A DNA stretch of 64,000 nt. Origin: Rhodanobacter sp. OK091 (GTDB taxonomy: Bacteria; Pseudomonadota; Gammaproteobacteria; Xanthomonadales; Rhodanobacteraceae). Shown here piece by piece: positions 17,140-26,020 of this stretch. The notes under the pieces were generated by a model that was not told where the DNA came from, searched no databases, and saw nothing but the letters and a program-made list of their open reading frames with translations. Numbering within the stretch: the first letter of the stretch is position 1; each line of letters opens with the position of its first letter. The translations under genes and the position numbers were made by a program. Location: assembly GCF_900142825.1 (NCBI RefSeq), contig NZ_FRCH01000001.1:1178001-1242000 (forward strand). The letters run 5' to 3'.

Positions 17140-18060
17140 ATGTCCGATACCTCTGCCTGTGCCGCGGCTGAAACGCCGCGCAGCCTGACCGATCCCCGCT
17201 TCCTGATACCGCTGGCGCTGTTCGCGCTGTACGTGATCTGGGGCTCGACCTATCTGGGCATCCGTTTCGCGCTGGAAAGCTATCCGCCGTTTCTGCTGGC
17301 CGGTGTCCGTTTCCTCTGCGCCGGCGTGGGGCTGTACGGATTTCTGCGCCTGCGCGGGATGGCCCCGCCGACGCCGTTGCAGTGGCGCAACGCGGCGTTC
17401 ACGGGCCTGCTGTTGCTGGGGATGGGGAATGGCCTGGTGTGTTTCGCCGAAGAACGGGTGAGCTCGGGCATCGCCGCCGTCGCGGTGGCCAGCATGCCGC
17501 TGTTCGCCGCGCTGTTTTCCGGCATGTATGGCGAGTGGCCGAACCGGCGCGAGAGCATCGGCCTGGCGATCGGCTTTGCGGGCGTGATCGTGCTGAATCT
17601 GGGCAGCAGCCTGTCCGGCTCGCGACTCGGTGCGCTGGCGCTGCTGGTCGCCGCGATGTGCTGGGCCTTCGGCTCGGCCTGGAGCCGGCGCAGGGAGATG
17701 CCGCCGGGGCCGATGAATACCGCCGCGCAGATGCTCTGCGCCAGCGTCGCGTTGCTGCTGGTCGGCTTCGCCGGCGGTGAACGGCTGCCGGCGCATCCGA
17801 CCGCGCGGGCCACATTGGCGCTGGTCTACCTGGCCATATTCGGTTCGATCATCGCGTTCAGCGCGTTTCTGTATGTGCTCAGGCACGCGCGGCCGGCGCT
17901 GGCCACCAGCTACGCCTACGTGAATCCACCGGTAGCGGTGCTGTTCGGCGTACTGCTGGTCGGCGAACACGTGGGGCCATACGACCTCGCCGGCATGGCG
18001 ATCATCCTGTTCGGCGTGGCGGTGATCACGCTGGCGAAGCAGAGGCGGAAAGCGCCGTAG
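17140..18060 (+). CDS. EamA/DMT-family exporter (YedA-like)
   Basis: 306 residues with ten predicted membrane helices in two EamA repeats (about residues 25-150 and 165-300). The first repeat carries the family stretch YVIWGSTYLGIRFALESYPPFLLAGVRF, close to YedA/RhaT-like members; the second ends with TSYAYVNPPVAVLFGVLLVGE. Such proteins export amino acids or other metabolites; the substrate here is unknown. Followed after 132 bases by the AtoE-like gene in the same direction. Confidence 0.88.
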   Translation: MSDTSACAAAETPRSLTDPRFLIPLALFALYVIWGSTYLGIRFALESYPPFLLAGVRFLCAGVGLYGFLRLRGMAPPTPLQWRNAAFTGLLLLGMGNGLVCFAEERVSSGIAAVAVASMPLFAALFSGMYGEWPNRRESIGLAIGFAGVIVLNLGSSLSGSRLGALALLVAAMCWAFGSAWSRRREMPPGPMNTAAQMLCASVALLLVGFAGGERLPAHPTARATLALVYLAIFGSIIAFSAFLYVLRHARPALATSYAYVNPPVAVLFGVLLVGEHVGPYDLAGMAIILFGVAVITLAKQRRKAP

Positions 18061-18192
18061 CGCAGCTCCTGTCCGCGAGGACTTCCTTGGGTCATGGGAG
18101 AGACCGCCCATCCGGGTCGGTTCGACCTTGGTCGGCTTGCCTGTGCGGCCGGTTGAGCGCGACGATGTCGCGATCATCGATGGGAGAGCCGC

Positions 18193-19605
18193 ATGAACGC
18201 ATCGCAAGACGGATGGATGGCGCGCGCGGCGTTGCGCAGCGCTGCCTGGGCGGAACGCTGGTTCCCTGACGCATGGGTATTCGCCGCGCTCGGTGTGGTG
18301 GTGGTGGCCTTGGCGGCATTCGCTTTCGGCGCCACGCCGACGGCGGCGGTGAAAGCATTCGGCGACGGCTTCTGGAGCCTGATCCCGTTCACCATGCAGA
18401 TGGCGTTCGTGGTGATCGGCGGTTATGTGCTGGCCACCGCGCCGGTAGTGGCGCGCTTCATCGACGTGCTGGCGCGCGCGCCGCGCACGGGTCGCGGAGC
18501 GATCGTCTATGTGGCGCTGGTCAGCATGCTGGCGTCGCTGCTGAGCTGGGGTTTCTCGCTGGTGTTCGGCGGATTGCTGGTACGCGCGCTGGCACGGCGC
18601 AGCGATCTGCGCATGGACTACCGCGCGGCTGGAGCAGCGGCTTATCTCGGCCTAGGCGCCATCTGGGCGATGGGGTTGTCCTCGTCGGCGGCGCAGTTGC
18701 AGGCAAATCCGGCCAGCATGCCGCCGGGCCTGCTGGCGATCACCGGCGTGCTGCCTTTCAGCGAGACGATTTTCCTGTGGCAGTCGTTCGTGCTGACCGG
18801 CGTGCTGATCGTGGTGTCGCTATTGATCTGCTGGACCACCGCACCGTCGGACGCGCATGCGCGCACCGCGCAGGATTTCGACGTCGGCGAAACCTCGACG
18901 CCTGCGCTGCCACCGCGCACGCGTCCCGGCGAGTGGCTGGAATACAGCCCGCTGCTGTCGCTGGCGATCGGCCTGCTCGGACTTGGCTGGCTCGGCCATG
19001 AGTTCGCCAGCAAGCCGGCGATCAGTGCGATCGCCAACCTCAATACCTACAACCTTCTGTTTCTCACGCTCGGCATCCTGCTGCACTGGCGCCCGCGCAG
19101 TTTCCTCGATGCGGTGAGTCGTGCGGTGCCGAGCACGTCCGGCGTGTTGATCCAGTTTCCTCTGTACGGCGGCATCGCCGCCTTGCTTACCCAGGTGCCA
19201 GGCACCGGTGGCATGACGCTGGCGCACCGGCTGTCGAACCTGTTCGTGCATGTCGCGACCACCGACAGCTTTCCCGCCGTGATGGGCGCCTACTCCGCCG
19301 TGCTCGGTTTCTTCGTGCCATCCGGCGGCGGCAAGTGGCTGGTCGAGGCACCGTACGTCATGCAGGCGGCGAACGACTTGCACGTGCATCTGGGCTGGGC
19401 GGTGCAGGTGTACAACGCCGCCGAGGCGCTGCCGAACCTGATCAACCCGTTCTGGATGTTGCCGCTGCTGGGCGTTTTGGGACTGAAGGCGCGCGACGTG
19501 GTCGGCTACACCTTCATGCAGCTCGTGGTGCACGTGCCGTTGGTGCTGGGCCTGCTATGGCTGCTCGGGTTGACGCTCGCTTATGTGCCACCGGTGATGC
19601 CGTAG
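18193..19605 (+). CDS. Short-chain fatty acid transporter, AtoE family
   Basis: 470 residues, about a dozen membrane helices. Resembles E. coli AtoE: the N-terminal RWFPDAWVFAALGVVVVALAAF, the middle YNLLFLTLGILLHWRP, then IQFPLYGGIAALL and the conserved FFVPSGGGKWLVEAPYV loop. The family takes up short-chain fatty acids such as butyrate or acetoacetate. No ato catabolic genes are adjacent, so the substrate is inferred only from the family. A GGGAGAG site precedes the ATG. Confidence 0.88.
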   Translation: MNASQDGWMARAALRSAAWAERWFPDAWVFAALGVVVVALAAFAFGATPTAAVKAFGDGFWSLIPFTMQMAFVVIGGYVLATAPVVARFIDVLARAPRTGRGAIVYVALVSMLASLLSWGFSLVFGGLLVRALARRSDLRMDYRAAGAAAYLGLGAIWAMGLSSSAAQLQANPASMPPGLLAITGVLPFSETIFLWQSFVLTGVLIVVSLLICWTTAPSDAHARTAQDFDVGETSTPALPPRTRPGEWLEYSPLLSLAIGLLGLGWLGHEFASKPAISAIANLNTYNLLFLTLGILLHWRPRSFLDAVSRAVPSTSGVLIQFPLYGGIAALLTQVPGTGGMTLAHRLSNLFVHVATTDSFPAVMGAYSAVLGFFVPSGGGKWLVEAPYVMQAANDLHVHLGWAVQVYNAAEALPNLINPFWMLPLLGVLGLKARDVVGYTFMQLVVHVPLVLGLLWLLGLTLAYVPPVMP

Positions 19606-19619
19606 AGCGAGGAGTGAGG

Positions 19620-19684
19620 GGAGAGGAGTGAGAAAAGAGAGAGACCACGCACGCCATGTCTTCTCTCTTTTCTCACTCCTCTCC
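19620..19684. repeat. Perfect 23-base inverted repeat (GAGTGAGAAA family)
   Basis: The arm GGAGAGGAGTGAGAAAAGAG(AGA) at 19620-19642 is mirrored exactly at 19662-19684, with a 19-base spacer. It lies between convergent genes, so it may act as a bidirectional terminator, but the same motif recurs at 54655-54727 and in part at 6769-6805, which marks it as a dispersed repeat. Confidence 0.8.
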
Positions 19685-19700
19685 GATCTATTTCTCGCTT

Positions 19701-21020
19701 CTAGAGCTCCCGCAGCGCCGTGGTCACCGGCAGCCGCGCCGCGCGCACCGCGGGGAACAAGCCGCCCACGAAGCCGATCGCCAGCGCCCATTTCAATCCG
19801 GTCCAGAGCACGGCAGGAGCGACCTTGAACTCGAAGGTGAGTTGTCCGGTGGTGCCGGCCGCCAGTGTGGACGCGGTATAGCCGTTGAATATCAACCAGG
19901 CGATGACGCCGCCGAGCGCGCCGCCGACTAGTGCGAGCAACATGGTTTCGAGCATGATCGCCATCACCACCGGCAAGCCGCGGAAACCGATCGCCCGCAG
20001 CGTCGCGATCTCGCGTGCACGCGTGGCCACCGCCGCGAACATCGTGTTGAGTGCGCCGAATACCGCACCGATCGCCATGATCGCGCCGACCACGATGCCG
20101 ATGATGGTGATGGCTTTCGAGGTGCCTTCGGACTGCTTGCTGAAATAGTCGAGCGTTGTCGACACATCGGTCTGCAGCCGCGGATCGGAAGCCAGCGCCG
20201 CCTTGAACTTGTCGAAGGCGGCAGCCCCGGTGAGTTTCGCGAATACCGTCGTCATGCTGGAGCCGCGCCGATAGGCGGGGCCGACAATGCCCGAATCCGC
20301 CCACAACTCCGAATCCATCGCATCGTTCGAGTTGAAGATGCCGGTCACCGTCCAGATCTGACTGCCCAGCTTGATCTGCTTGCCCGGTTCCAGGCCGGCA
20401 AACTGGTGCTGCGCGCCCTTGCCGGCAACCAGTTCGTACTTGCCTGGCTCGAATTTGCGGCCGGCGATGATTTTCGCGTTGGTACGCAGCTTCCAGGCCT
20501 CGTCGCCGACGCCGCGCAGTTGCACGCTGCCGACATCCCGCTCCGGATCACCGCCCTTCATCGGCAGATTGGCGGCAACAACGAGTTCCGGCGAGACAAT
20601 CGGTTTGCCCTGGTCATCCCTGGCGACGCCGGGCGCCTGCGCGATCACCAGCGTGCTTTCGTGATCCAGCACCGAGGAAACTTCCGCCGCCGACCCACCG
20701 CGCAGCACGATGGCAGTGTCGTCGGACCCCGTGCGGCGAAGGGTTTCGCGATAGCCGTCGGCCATGGCCAGCATGGCGACCAGCACAGCGACCACGCCGG
20801 CGATGCCGATCACGATCACGGCGGAGGAGCCCAGCCGTTGCGGCAGCGTACTGATGCCGACGGCGGTCACCGACCACGTCTGCTGGCCGCGCCGGGTCAG
20901 TACCATCCACAGGGCCAGCAGAACCAGCAGCGCCAGCATGCCCGGCCAGGGCAGGCTCAAAAACACCATCACGCCGATGATGACGACAACGAAGGTCAGC
21001 AGACCGATCAAGAAATTCAT
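19701..21020 (-). CDS. ABC transporter permease, MacB/FtsX type (second permease)
   Basis: 439 residues. N-terminal hydrophobic segment pair (about residues 3-42), a further helix around 70-90, a large periplasmic domain (about 95-295), then a C-terminal FtsX block of three helices, including ALNTMFAAVATRAREIATLRAIGF and a terminal VRAARLPVTTALREL. It lacks an ATPase domain; the separate ATPase gene is in the same operon. 11 bases downstream of the first permease. Likely part of a MacAB- or DevBCA-like exporter. Confidence 0.88.
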   Translation of the reverse strand: MNFLIGLLTFVVVIIGVMVFLSLPWPGMLALLVLLALWMVLTRRGQQTWSVTAVGISTLPQRLGSSAVIVIGIAGVVAVLVAMLAMADGYRETLRRTGSDDTAIVLRGGSAAEVSSVLDHESTLVIAQAPGVARDDQGKPIVSPELVVAANLPMKGGDPERDVGSVQLRGVGDEAWKLRTNAKIIAGRKFEPGKYELVAGKGAQHQFAGLEPGKQIKLGSQIWTVTGIFNSNDAMDSELWADSGIVGPAYRRGSSMTTVFAKLTGAAAFDKFKAALASDPRLQTDVSTTLDYFSKQSEGTSKAITIIGIVVGAIMAIGAVFGALNTMFAAVATRAREIATLRAIGFRGLPVVMAIMLETMLLALVGGALGGVIAWLIFNGYTASTLAAGTTGQLTFEFKVAPAVLWTGLKWALAIGFVGGLFPAVRAARLPVTTALREL

Positions 21021-21031
21021 TGCGCTTCTCC

Positions 21032-22192
21032 TCAGCGTCCGGCCAGTGCATCGACAATGTTCAGGCGCATCGCGCGCCAGGCGGGCAAGACTCCAACGAC
21101 CAGGCCGATCACGATGGCCAGGGCGATACCCAGCGCCCAGCTACCTGCACCGACGCTGGTGTGACTGATCATGCCGCCGCTCTGCGAAGACATGACCGGG
21201 GCAAGCACGCTGACCAGGCCAAGCCCGATCAATCCGCCCAGCAGCAACAGCAATACCGACTCGGCCAGCACCATCATCAACACGCTGGTGCTGGAGAAGC
21301 CGATCGTCTTGAGCACAGCCAGCTCGGAAGTACGCTCGCGCACCGCCTGCATCATCGTGTTGCCGGTCAGTAGCACCAGGGTGAAGAACACGGCGCCCAT
21401 GATCGAGGTCACGATCAGGCCGATGTCGGCCATCTGCTTGATCCAGTTCGCGGTGGCTGCCTGCTCGGTCTGGGTCTTCGTCTCGTGGTCGGAATTGGCC
21501 GACAAGGCATCGATCGCCTTGGCGATGCGGTCGGACTGATTGATGTCGTTGACCCGGCTGATGTACCAGCCAACCATGCCGCTGTTGTAAGGCGTGGTTT
21601 CGTCGAACATCTTCCAGTGCATGAGGATCATCTGGCTCTGGAAGGCTTTGGCGTCCTTGGAATGCATGACGCCGACCAGATTGAAACTCCAGTTCTTGCT
21701 GCCGCTCTTGTTTGGAAAGATCTGCGATTGCAGCGGAATCTTGTCACCGACCTTCCAGCCATATCTCTTGACGATGATCTCGCCCGCGAGAATGCCGTCC
21801 TGGGTCGAATCGAACGCCTTGCGCTGTTCGGGAGCCACCTCGACTTCCGGATAGATGTCCAGATAGTTGGGGCTCACCGCGAAGGTGAAAATCTGATTGT
21901 GCGGATCCTGGTAAGCGCCGCCGAACCAGTTCGCGTAGGCAACGTCCTTGACCCCGTTGACTCTCGCGATCTGCGCACCGAGTCCTTGCGGCAGCGGCTG
22001 GATGAAGGATAGCCGCGCGCCGGTCTGCAGGCGCTCGGCGCCATTCGCCGACTGGCCCGCTTCGGCGAACGAAACGCGCACCGCATCGAGCATGCCGAAC
22101 AGAAGGAACGCAGCGATGATCGATACCAGCGTGAGTATCGTGCGGGTCTTGCGCCGGAACAGCGCCGCCCAGATCAGATGAAGGTATTTCAT
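21032..22192 (-). CDS. ABC transporter permease, MacB/FtsX type (first permease)
   Basis: 386 residues: MacB-type N-terminal helix (KTRTILTLVSIIAAFLLFGML), a periplasmic domain of about 220 residues, and a C-terminal FtsX domain with VRERTSELAVLKTIGFSSTSVL, the usual coupling region. It pairs with the permease gene that follows it. It is separated from the ATPase gene upstream by 181 bases of repeat sequence, but the orientation and partners still suggest one operon. Confidence 0.88.
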   Translation of the reverse strand: MKYLHLIWAALFRRKTRTILTLVSIIAAFLLFGMLDAVRVSFAEAGQSANGAERLQTGARLSFIQPLPQGLGAQIARVNGVKDVAYANWFGGAYQDPHNQIFTFAVSPNYLDIYPEVEVAPEQRKAFDSTQDGILAGEIIVKRYGWKVGDKIPLQSQIFPNKSGSKNWSFNLVGVMHSKDAKAFQSQMILMHWKMFDETTPYNSGMVGWYISRVNDINQSDRIAKAIDALSANSDHETKTQTEQAATANWIKQMADIGLIVTSIMGAVFFTLVLLTGNTMMQAVRERTSELAVLKTIGFSSTSVLMMVLAESVLLLLLGGLIGLGLVSVLAPVMSSQSGGMISHTSVGAGSWALGIALAIVIGLVVGVLPAWRAMRLNIVDALAGR

Positions 22193-22212
22193 GGTGATCG
22201 CTCCATAGCGTT

Positions 22213-22358
22213 ATCCCTTCCCCCCTTTGGGGAGAAGATGCCAGCAGGACAGATGAGGGGCGGGTGCTCGCGGGAATGCAAATCGAAGCACGCTTCGATG
22301 CCACATCGACGCAAGAGTGTCCCCTCACCCCAACCCTCTCCCCGAAGGGTAGAGGGGG
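22213..22358. repeat. Composite palindromic repeat within the ABC exporter operon
   Basis: Left part, about 22213-22260, contains CCCCCTTTGGGGAGAAG. Middle, ATCGAAGCacGCTTCGAT (22282-22299), is a perfect palindrome. Right part, 22321-22358, is a 38-base element whose reverse complement differs from 62707-62744 at only about four positions. Lies between the ATPase and permease genes. Confidence 0.65.
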
Positions 22359-22373
22359 TAAGTGCGCGCGCCT

Positions 22374-23060
22374 TCACGCCAGCGCCTGCTCGACTAAGGT
22401 GCCCTTGTCCAGATGCAGCGTATGGCTGGCGTATTCGGCCGCCTTCGGATCGTGGGTGACCATCACGATGGTCTTGCCGTGCTCGCGGTTGAGCTGCTGC
22501 AGGAGGCCGAGTACGTCTTCGGCGGACTGGCGATCGAGATCGCCGGTCGGCTCGTCGCACACCAGCAACGTGGGATCGGAAACAATCGCGCGAGCAATCG
22601 CCACGCGCTGCTGCTGGCCGCCGGACAGCTCGCTGGGCTTGTGCGTGGCGCGATCGGCCAGCCCCACCAGTTGCAGCGCGATCGAGGCGTTCTTCCTGCG
22701 CTGTGCGCCGGACAGTTTGGTCAGCAGCAGCGGCAGTTCGACATTGCGCTGTGCCGACAGCATCGGCATCAGGTTGTAGAACTGGAAGACGAAGCCGACA
22801 TTCGACGCGCGCCATTTCGCCAGTGCGCCGCCGCCGAGCTGGTCGATGCGCTGGCCGCCCACGCTGATGCTGCCGGCGCTGGGTGTATCCAGGCCGCCGA
22901 TCAAGTTGAGCAAGGTCGTTTTTCCGGAACCGGATGGCCCCATCAATGCCAGGAAATCGCCTTCTGCGATGGCCAGGTCGACGTGATGCAACACCTCGAC
23001 CTTCTGCTTGCCGCGCTCATAGGTCTTGGCCAGATTCTGGATATCGATCAGTGTGCCCAT
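22374..23060 (-). CDS. ABC transporter ATP-binding protein, MacB/LolD type
   Basis: 228 residues. Walker A GPSGSGKTT (about residues 41-49), Q-loop VFQFYNLMP, signature LSGGQQQRVAIARAI, Walker B LLVCDEPTGDLD, H-loop VMVTHD. Best fits the LolD/MacB/FtsE group that works with FtsX-type permeases. The ATG at 23060 follows a GGAG site. Its permeases follow in the operon and the adaptor precedes it by 41 bases. Confidence 0.93.
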   Translation of the reverse strand: MGTLIDIQNLAKTYERGKQKVEVLHHVDLAIAEGDFLALMGPSGSGKTTLLNLIGGLDTPSAGSISVGGQRIDQLGGGALAKWRASNVGFVFQFYNLMPMLSAQRNVELPLLLTKLSGAQRRKNASIALQLVGLADRATHKPSELSGGQQQRVAIARAIVSDPTLLVCDEPTGDLDRQSAEDVLGLLQQLNREHGKTIVMVTHDPKAAEYASHTLHLDKGTLVEQALA

Positions 23061-23101
23061 GGTGGATCTCCGATGAACATGAATTTTCGGTACGAAACGA
23101 A

Positions 23102-24337
23102 CTACGGTTTTTTTATCTGAACGGCCGAACCGTCGTGCAGGTCGGCCGGTGGCGAAATCACCACGCTGTCACCCGGATTCACTGCGGCCGGCAGCAGGCG
23201 CAGCTCACCATAGGCCTGCGCCGCCGGCTCGACCGTGCGCTGGCGCGCCTGATCGCCGTCGACCACGAACACCACGCTGCGGCCCGTGCGCTGCACGATC
23301 GCCGTCGCCGGTACCAGCACGCCCTGCGGGGGCGGCGCCGTGGCGCTCTGCCTCTCTTCCAGGAACGACACCCGCGCGCCCATGTCGGGCACGACGCGTG
23401 CGTCCTTCTTTTCCAGTGCCACACGCACCTTGATCGTGGCCTTGCCGCGATCGGCGGTGGGCACGATGGCGACCACGTGGGCGGGAATCTTCCAGTCGGG
23501 GTAGGCGTCCAGCACGGCCTCGGCCGGCATGCCCGGCTGGACCCGGCCGATATAGGCCTCGTTGACGTCGACGTCGACTTCCAGCGAATCCATGTCGACG
23601 ATGGTGCCTACGCCCGTGCGAGTGAACCCGCCACCGGCAGACAGCGGCGAAATGATCTCGCCGACCTGGGCATCCTTGGTGGTGACCACGCCACTGAACG
23701 GAGCGCGCACCACGGTGTAATCGAAATTCACCCGCGCCACCGCCGCCTGCGCATCGGCCGACTTAGCCTGCTTCTGCTGCGCGCCAAGCTGTGCGCGCAA
23801 GGTGTTGACCTGGGTCCGTGCCTGCTCGGCGCTTTGGGCGGAAACCAGCCCCTTGGCCGCCAGCGCCTGCTGGCGCGCGGCATCGTGTTCGCCCTGTGCC
23901 AGCTGGGTCTGGTACTGCGCCACCAATGCGTGGATCGATTCGGCCTGGGCCAGCGCCGCCTCGAGATTGGCCTTGTAGCCGCTGTCGTCCAGCCGCGCCA
24001 GCACCTGGCCCTGCTTGACGTGATCGCCTTCCTCGATCAGCACCGCAGTCAGCGTGCCCGTGATCTGCGCCGACACCGTGGCCTGCCGCCGCGCAGTCAC
24101 GTAACCGGTCGCCTGCAGCACCGAACCGGCGGCACTACCGGAGCTGGGCGCAATCGCGGTGGCAGTCTGCACGGCCACCGCGCGATGACCGAACAGCATC
24201 CAGCCGGCGCCACCGAGCAACACCAGCAGCACGACCAACGCGCCGACGATCCACGGCCAACGGCCGGGGCCTTGGTCGTGATCTTCGCGCTGATCGCGCC
24301 CGATGCGCAGTTCCTTCAACAGTTCGCCGTTGTCCAC
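23102..24337 (-). CDS. Periplasmic adaptor (membrane fusion) protein, MacA/HlyD-like
   Basis: 411 residues. A short cytosolic N-terminus and one membrane anchor (about residues 28-49) are followed by a barrel-sandwich hybrid (ATGYVTARRQATVSAQITG ... EEGDHVKQGQVLARLD), a long alpha hairpin of Ala/Gln heptads (about 105-185), the second lipoyl half (VRAPFSGVV) and beta-barrel domains. It bridges the ABC permeases to an outer membrane channel that is not encoded here. The GTG start at 24337 follows GGGGAA at suitable spacing; an upstream in-frame ATG at 24562 would add 75 unrelated residues. First gene of the four-gene operon. Confidence 0.9.
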   Translation of the reverse strand: MDNGELLKELRIGRDQREDHDQGPGRWPWIVGALVVLLVLLGGAGWMLFGHRAVAVQTATAIAPSSGSAAGSVLQATGYVTARRQATVSAQITGTLTAVLIEEGDHVKQGQVLARLDDSGYKANLEAALAQAESIHALVAQYQTQLAQGEHDAARQQALAAKGLVSAQSAEQARTQVNTLRAQLGAQQKQAKSADAQAAVARVNFDYTVVRAPFSGVVTTKDAQVGEIISPLSAGGGFTRTGVGTIVDMDSLEVDVDVNEAYIGRVQPGMPAEAVLDAYPDWKIPAHVVAIVPTADRGKATIKVRVALEKKDARVVPDMGARVSFLEERQSATAPPPQGVLVPATAIVQRTGRSVVFVVDGDQARQRTVEPAAQAYGELRLLPAAVNPGDSVVISPPADLHDGSAVQIKKP

Positions 24338-24703
24338 TCGTATTCCCCGCCCGGCATGCCGGTTGCTCGATAGATGCAAGATTGGCCGATCGGCCGCGGC
24401 GCGATCAGGGTGCAGCATCAGCCATCGTCGATGACAGGTGTCATCCGGGCGGGCTGCCATGGGATATGGAGCTTCAAGCTCATCGAGGATCGCCTTGGTG
24501 GAGAAAGGGGCGCTTTCCATCACGACGAACGAGATTGAAGAAAATCGACATCCGCTTGGCAACCTCCTGGAACCCTGCGGTCATGGCTGCGCGATGGCCC
24601 GGAACTGCGCGGAGAGTAACCTTCTTCGCGTTGCAGCCGCCATCCCGCGCAGATCCGGAGTATAGGCACGACGGCATGCATATGCTTTGCTACGCTTGCT
24701 GGC
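24338..24703. other. Intergenic region between the ABC exporter operon and the FAH-family gene
   Basis: 366 bases, divergent promoter region. It contains a TGACA-type palindrome at 24431-24444 and GGCCGATCGGCC near 24388. No gene is supportable: short frames here lack ribosome-binding sites and familiar domains. Confidence 0.6.
24431..24444. promoter_or_regulatory. Palindrome ATGACAggTGTCAT upstream of the ABC exporter operon
   Basis: Perfect 6-base arms with a 2-base spacer, 94 bases upstream of the adaptor start. The size and symmetry suit a dimeric repressor such as a TetR- or GntR-type protein, but no regulator gene is adjacent. Confidence 0.35.
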
Positions 24704-25390
24704 ATGACCTACGCCATCGCCACTCCCGTCCCGCCGAGCCTGCCGATCACCGGCAGCGACCTGCGTTTTCCGATCCGCCGGGTGTTCTGCATCGGCCGCA
24801 ACTACGCCGAGCATGCGCGCGAGATGGGCGCCACGGTGGACACAGCGGCACCGATGTTTTTCAGCAAGCCAGCCGATGCGGTCGTCAGCGACGGTGCCGA
24901 TGTGCCGTATCCGCAAGCTACCAGCGACCTCCATCATGAAGTGGAGATGGTGGTGGCGCTGGGCGCTGGTGGCAGCGACCTCACCCCGGAACAAGGCGCC
25001 GCACTGGTCTGGGGTTATGGCGTGGGGCTGGACCTGACCCGCCGCGACCTGCAGGCGCAGGTCAAGGCCAAGGGACATCCGTGGGACATCGCCAAGGGGT
25101 TCGATCATTCCGCGCCGGTCTCGGCGTTGCGTCCGGCAGCCGAAGTGACATTGACTGCGGACAGCATGCTGCGATTGAGCGTGAACGGCGAGCTGCGCCA
25201 GCAGACCCGACTCGGCGACATGGTGCATGGCGTGCCGCAAATCATTGCAGCGCTGTCCACGCTGTTCGAACTGAAGGCAGGCGACCTGATCTTTACGGGC
25301 ACGCCAGCCGGCGTTGCTGCGTTGCACCGCGGCGACCGCTTTCATGCCGAGCTGATCGGGGTCGCCGAACTGGATGGACGGATCGTCTGA
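24704..25390 (+). CDS. Fumarylacetoacetate hydrolase (FAH) family protein
   Basis: 228 residues. FAH fold with VFCIGRNYAEHAREMG, metal ligands in HHEVEMVVAL and in the GLDLTRRDLQ aspartate, the AKGFDHSAPVS stretch and GDLIFTGTPAGVA. Small FAH members like this include fumarylpyruvate hydrolase and acylpyruvases; aromatic catabolism genes are not adjacent, so the substrate is open. It precedes mscL by 84 bases. Confidence 0.9.
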   Translation: MTYAIATPVPPSLPITGSDLRFPIRRVFCIGRNYAEHAREMGATVDTAAPMFFSKPADAVVSDGADVPYPQATSDLHHEVEMVVALGAGGSDLTPEQGAALVWGYGVGLDLTRRDLQAQVKAKGHPWDIAKGFDHSAPVSALRPAAEVTLTADSMLRLSVNGELRQQTRLGDMVHGVPQIIAALSTLFELKAGDLIFTGTPAGVAALHRGDRFHAELIGVAELDGRIV

Positions 25391-25474
25391 ATTCCTGCCC
25401 CGGACCACTGTGCCGGTCCGTTGGCTCTGCGCTAAAGTTCACTGGCCATCCGGCCCAATCCATGGAGAAAGAGC

Positions 25475-25885
25475 ATGAGCATGCTGCAGGAATTCAAGGC
25501 CTTCGCCATGCGCGGCAGCGTCGTTGATCTGGCGGTCGGCGTCGTCATCGGCGGTGCGTTCGGCAAGATCGTCAGTTCGCTGGTCGACAAGATCATCATG
25601 CCGCCGATCGGCATGCTGACCGGCGGCATCGACTTCAGTCAGCTCAAATGGGTGCTCAAGCCCGGCGACGACAGCGATCCCAAGCACAAGATCGCCGAAG
25701 TGGCGATCGGCTATGGCGACTTCATCAACACCATCATCACCTTCCTCATCATCGCAGCTGCGATCTTCTTGGTGGTCAAGGCCATCAACCGCATGCAGAA
25801 GAAACAGGAAGAAGCTCCGGCCGCGCCACCGGCCGATGTGGTCCTGCTCACCGAGATCCGCGACCTGCTGAAGAACAAGTCGTAA
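25475..25885 (+). CDS. mscL: Large-conductance mechanosensitive channel
   Basis: 136 residues, standard MscL length. Cytosolic N-helix [31 protein letters not shown] leading into TM1, periplasmic loop with GGIDFS, TM2 ([18 protein letters not shown]), and a C-terminal helix EIRDLL. It opens under membrane tension to release osmolytes on hypo-osmotic shock. A GGAGAAAG site precedes the ATG, and a hairpin terminator follows. Confidence 0.97.
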   Translation: MSMLQEFKAFAMRGSVVDLAVGVVIGGAFGKIVSSLVDKIIMPPIGMLTGGIDFSQLKWVLKPGDDSDPKHKIAEVAIGYGDFINTIITFLIIAAAIFLVVKAINRMQKKQEEAPAAPPADVVLLTEIRDLLKNKS

Positions 25886-25906
25886 GGCGATGATGCATTC
25901 CGGGGT

Positions 25907-25943
25907 CCGGGCCATTTCCTGTGGCCCGGCCCTTGTCGTTTTT
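25907..25943 (+). terminator. Rho-independent terminator of mscL
   Basis: CCGGGCCA (25907-25914) pairs with TGGCCCGG (25922-25929) around a 7-base loop; a T-rich stretch ending GTTTTTG follows. About 20 bases past the mscL stop. Confidence 0.7.
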
Positions 25944-26020
25944 GCGACAGGCATGACTTATGGCCTAAGCGCTAGTTGACGGTCGCGCCATAATCGGGAT
26001 TCCCCCAGCGGAGTCCCCCG

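Noticed and set aside
19701-24337. Possible frameshift splitting a single MacB into separate ATPase and permeases
   Set aside because: The ATPase and each permease have their own starts, stops and full domains, so this is a normal split organisation.
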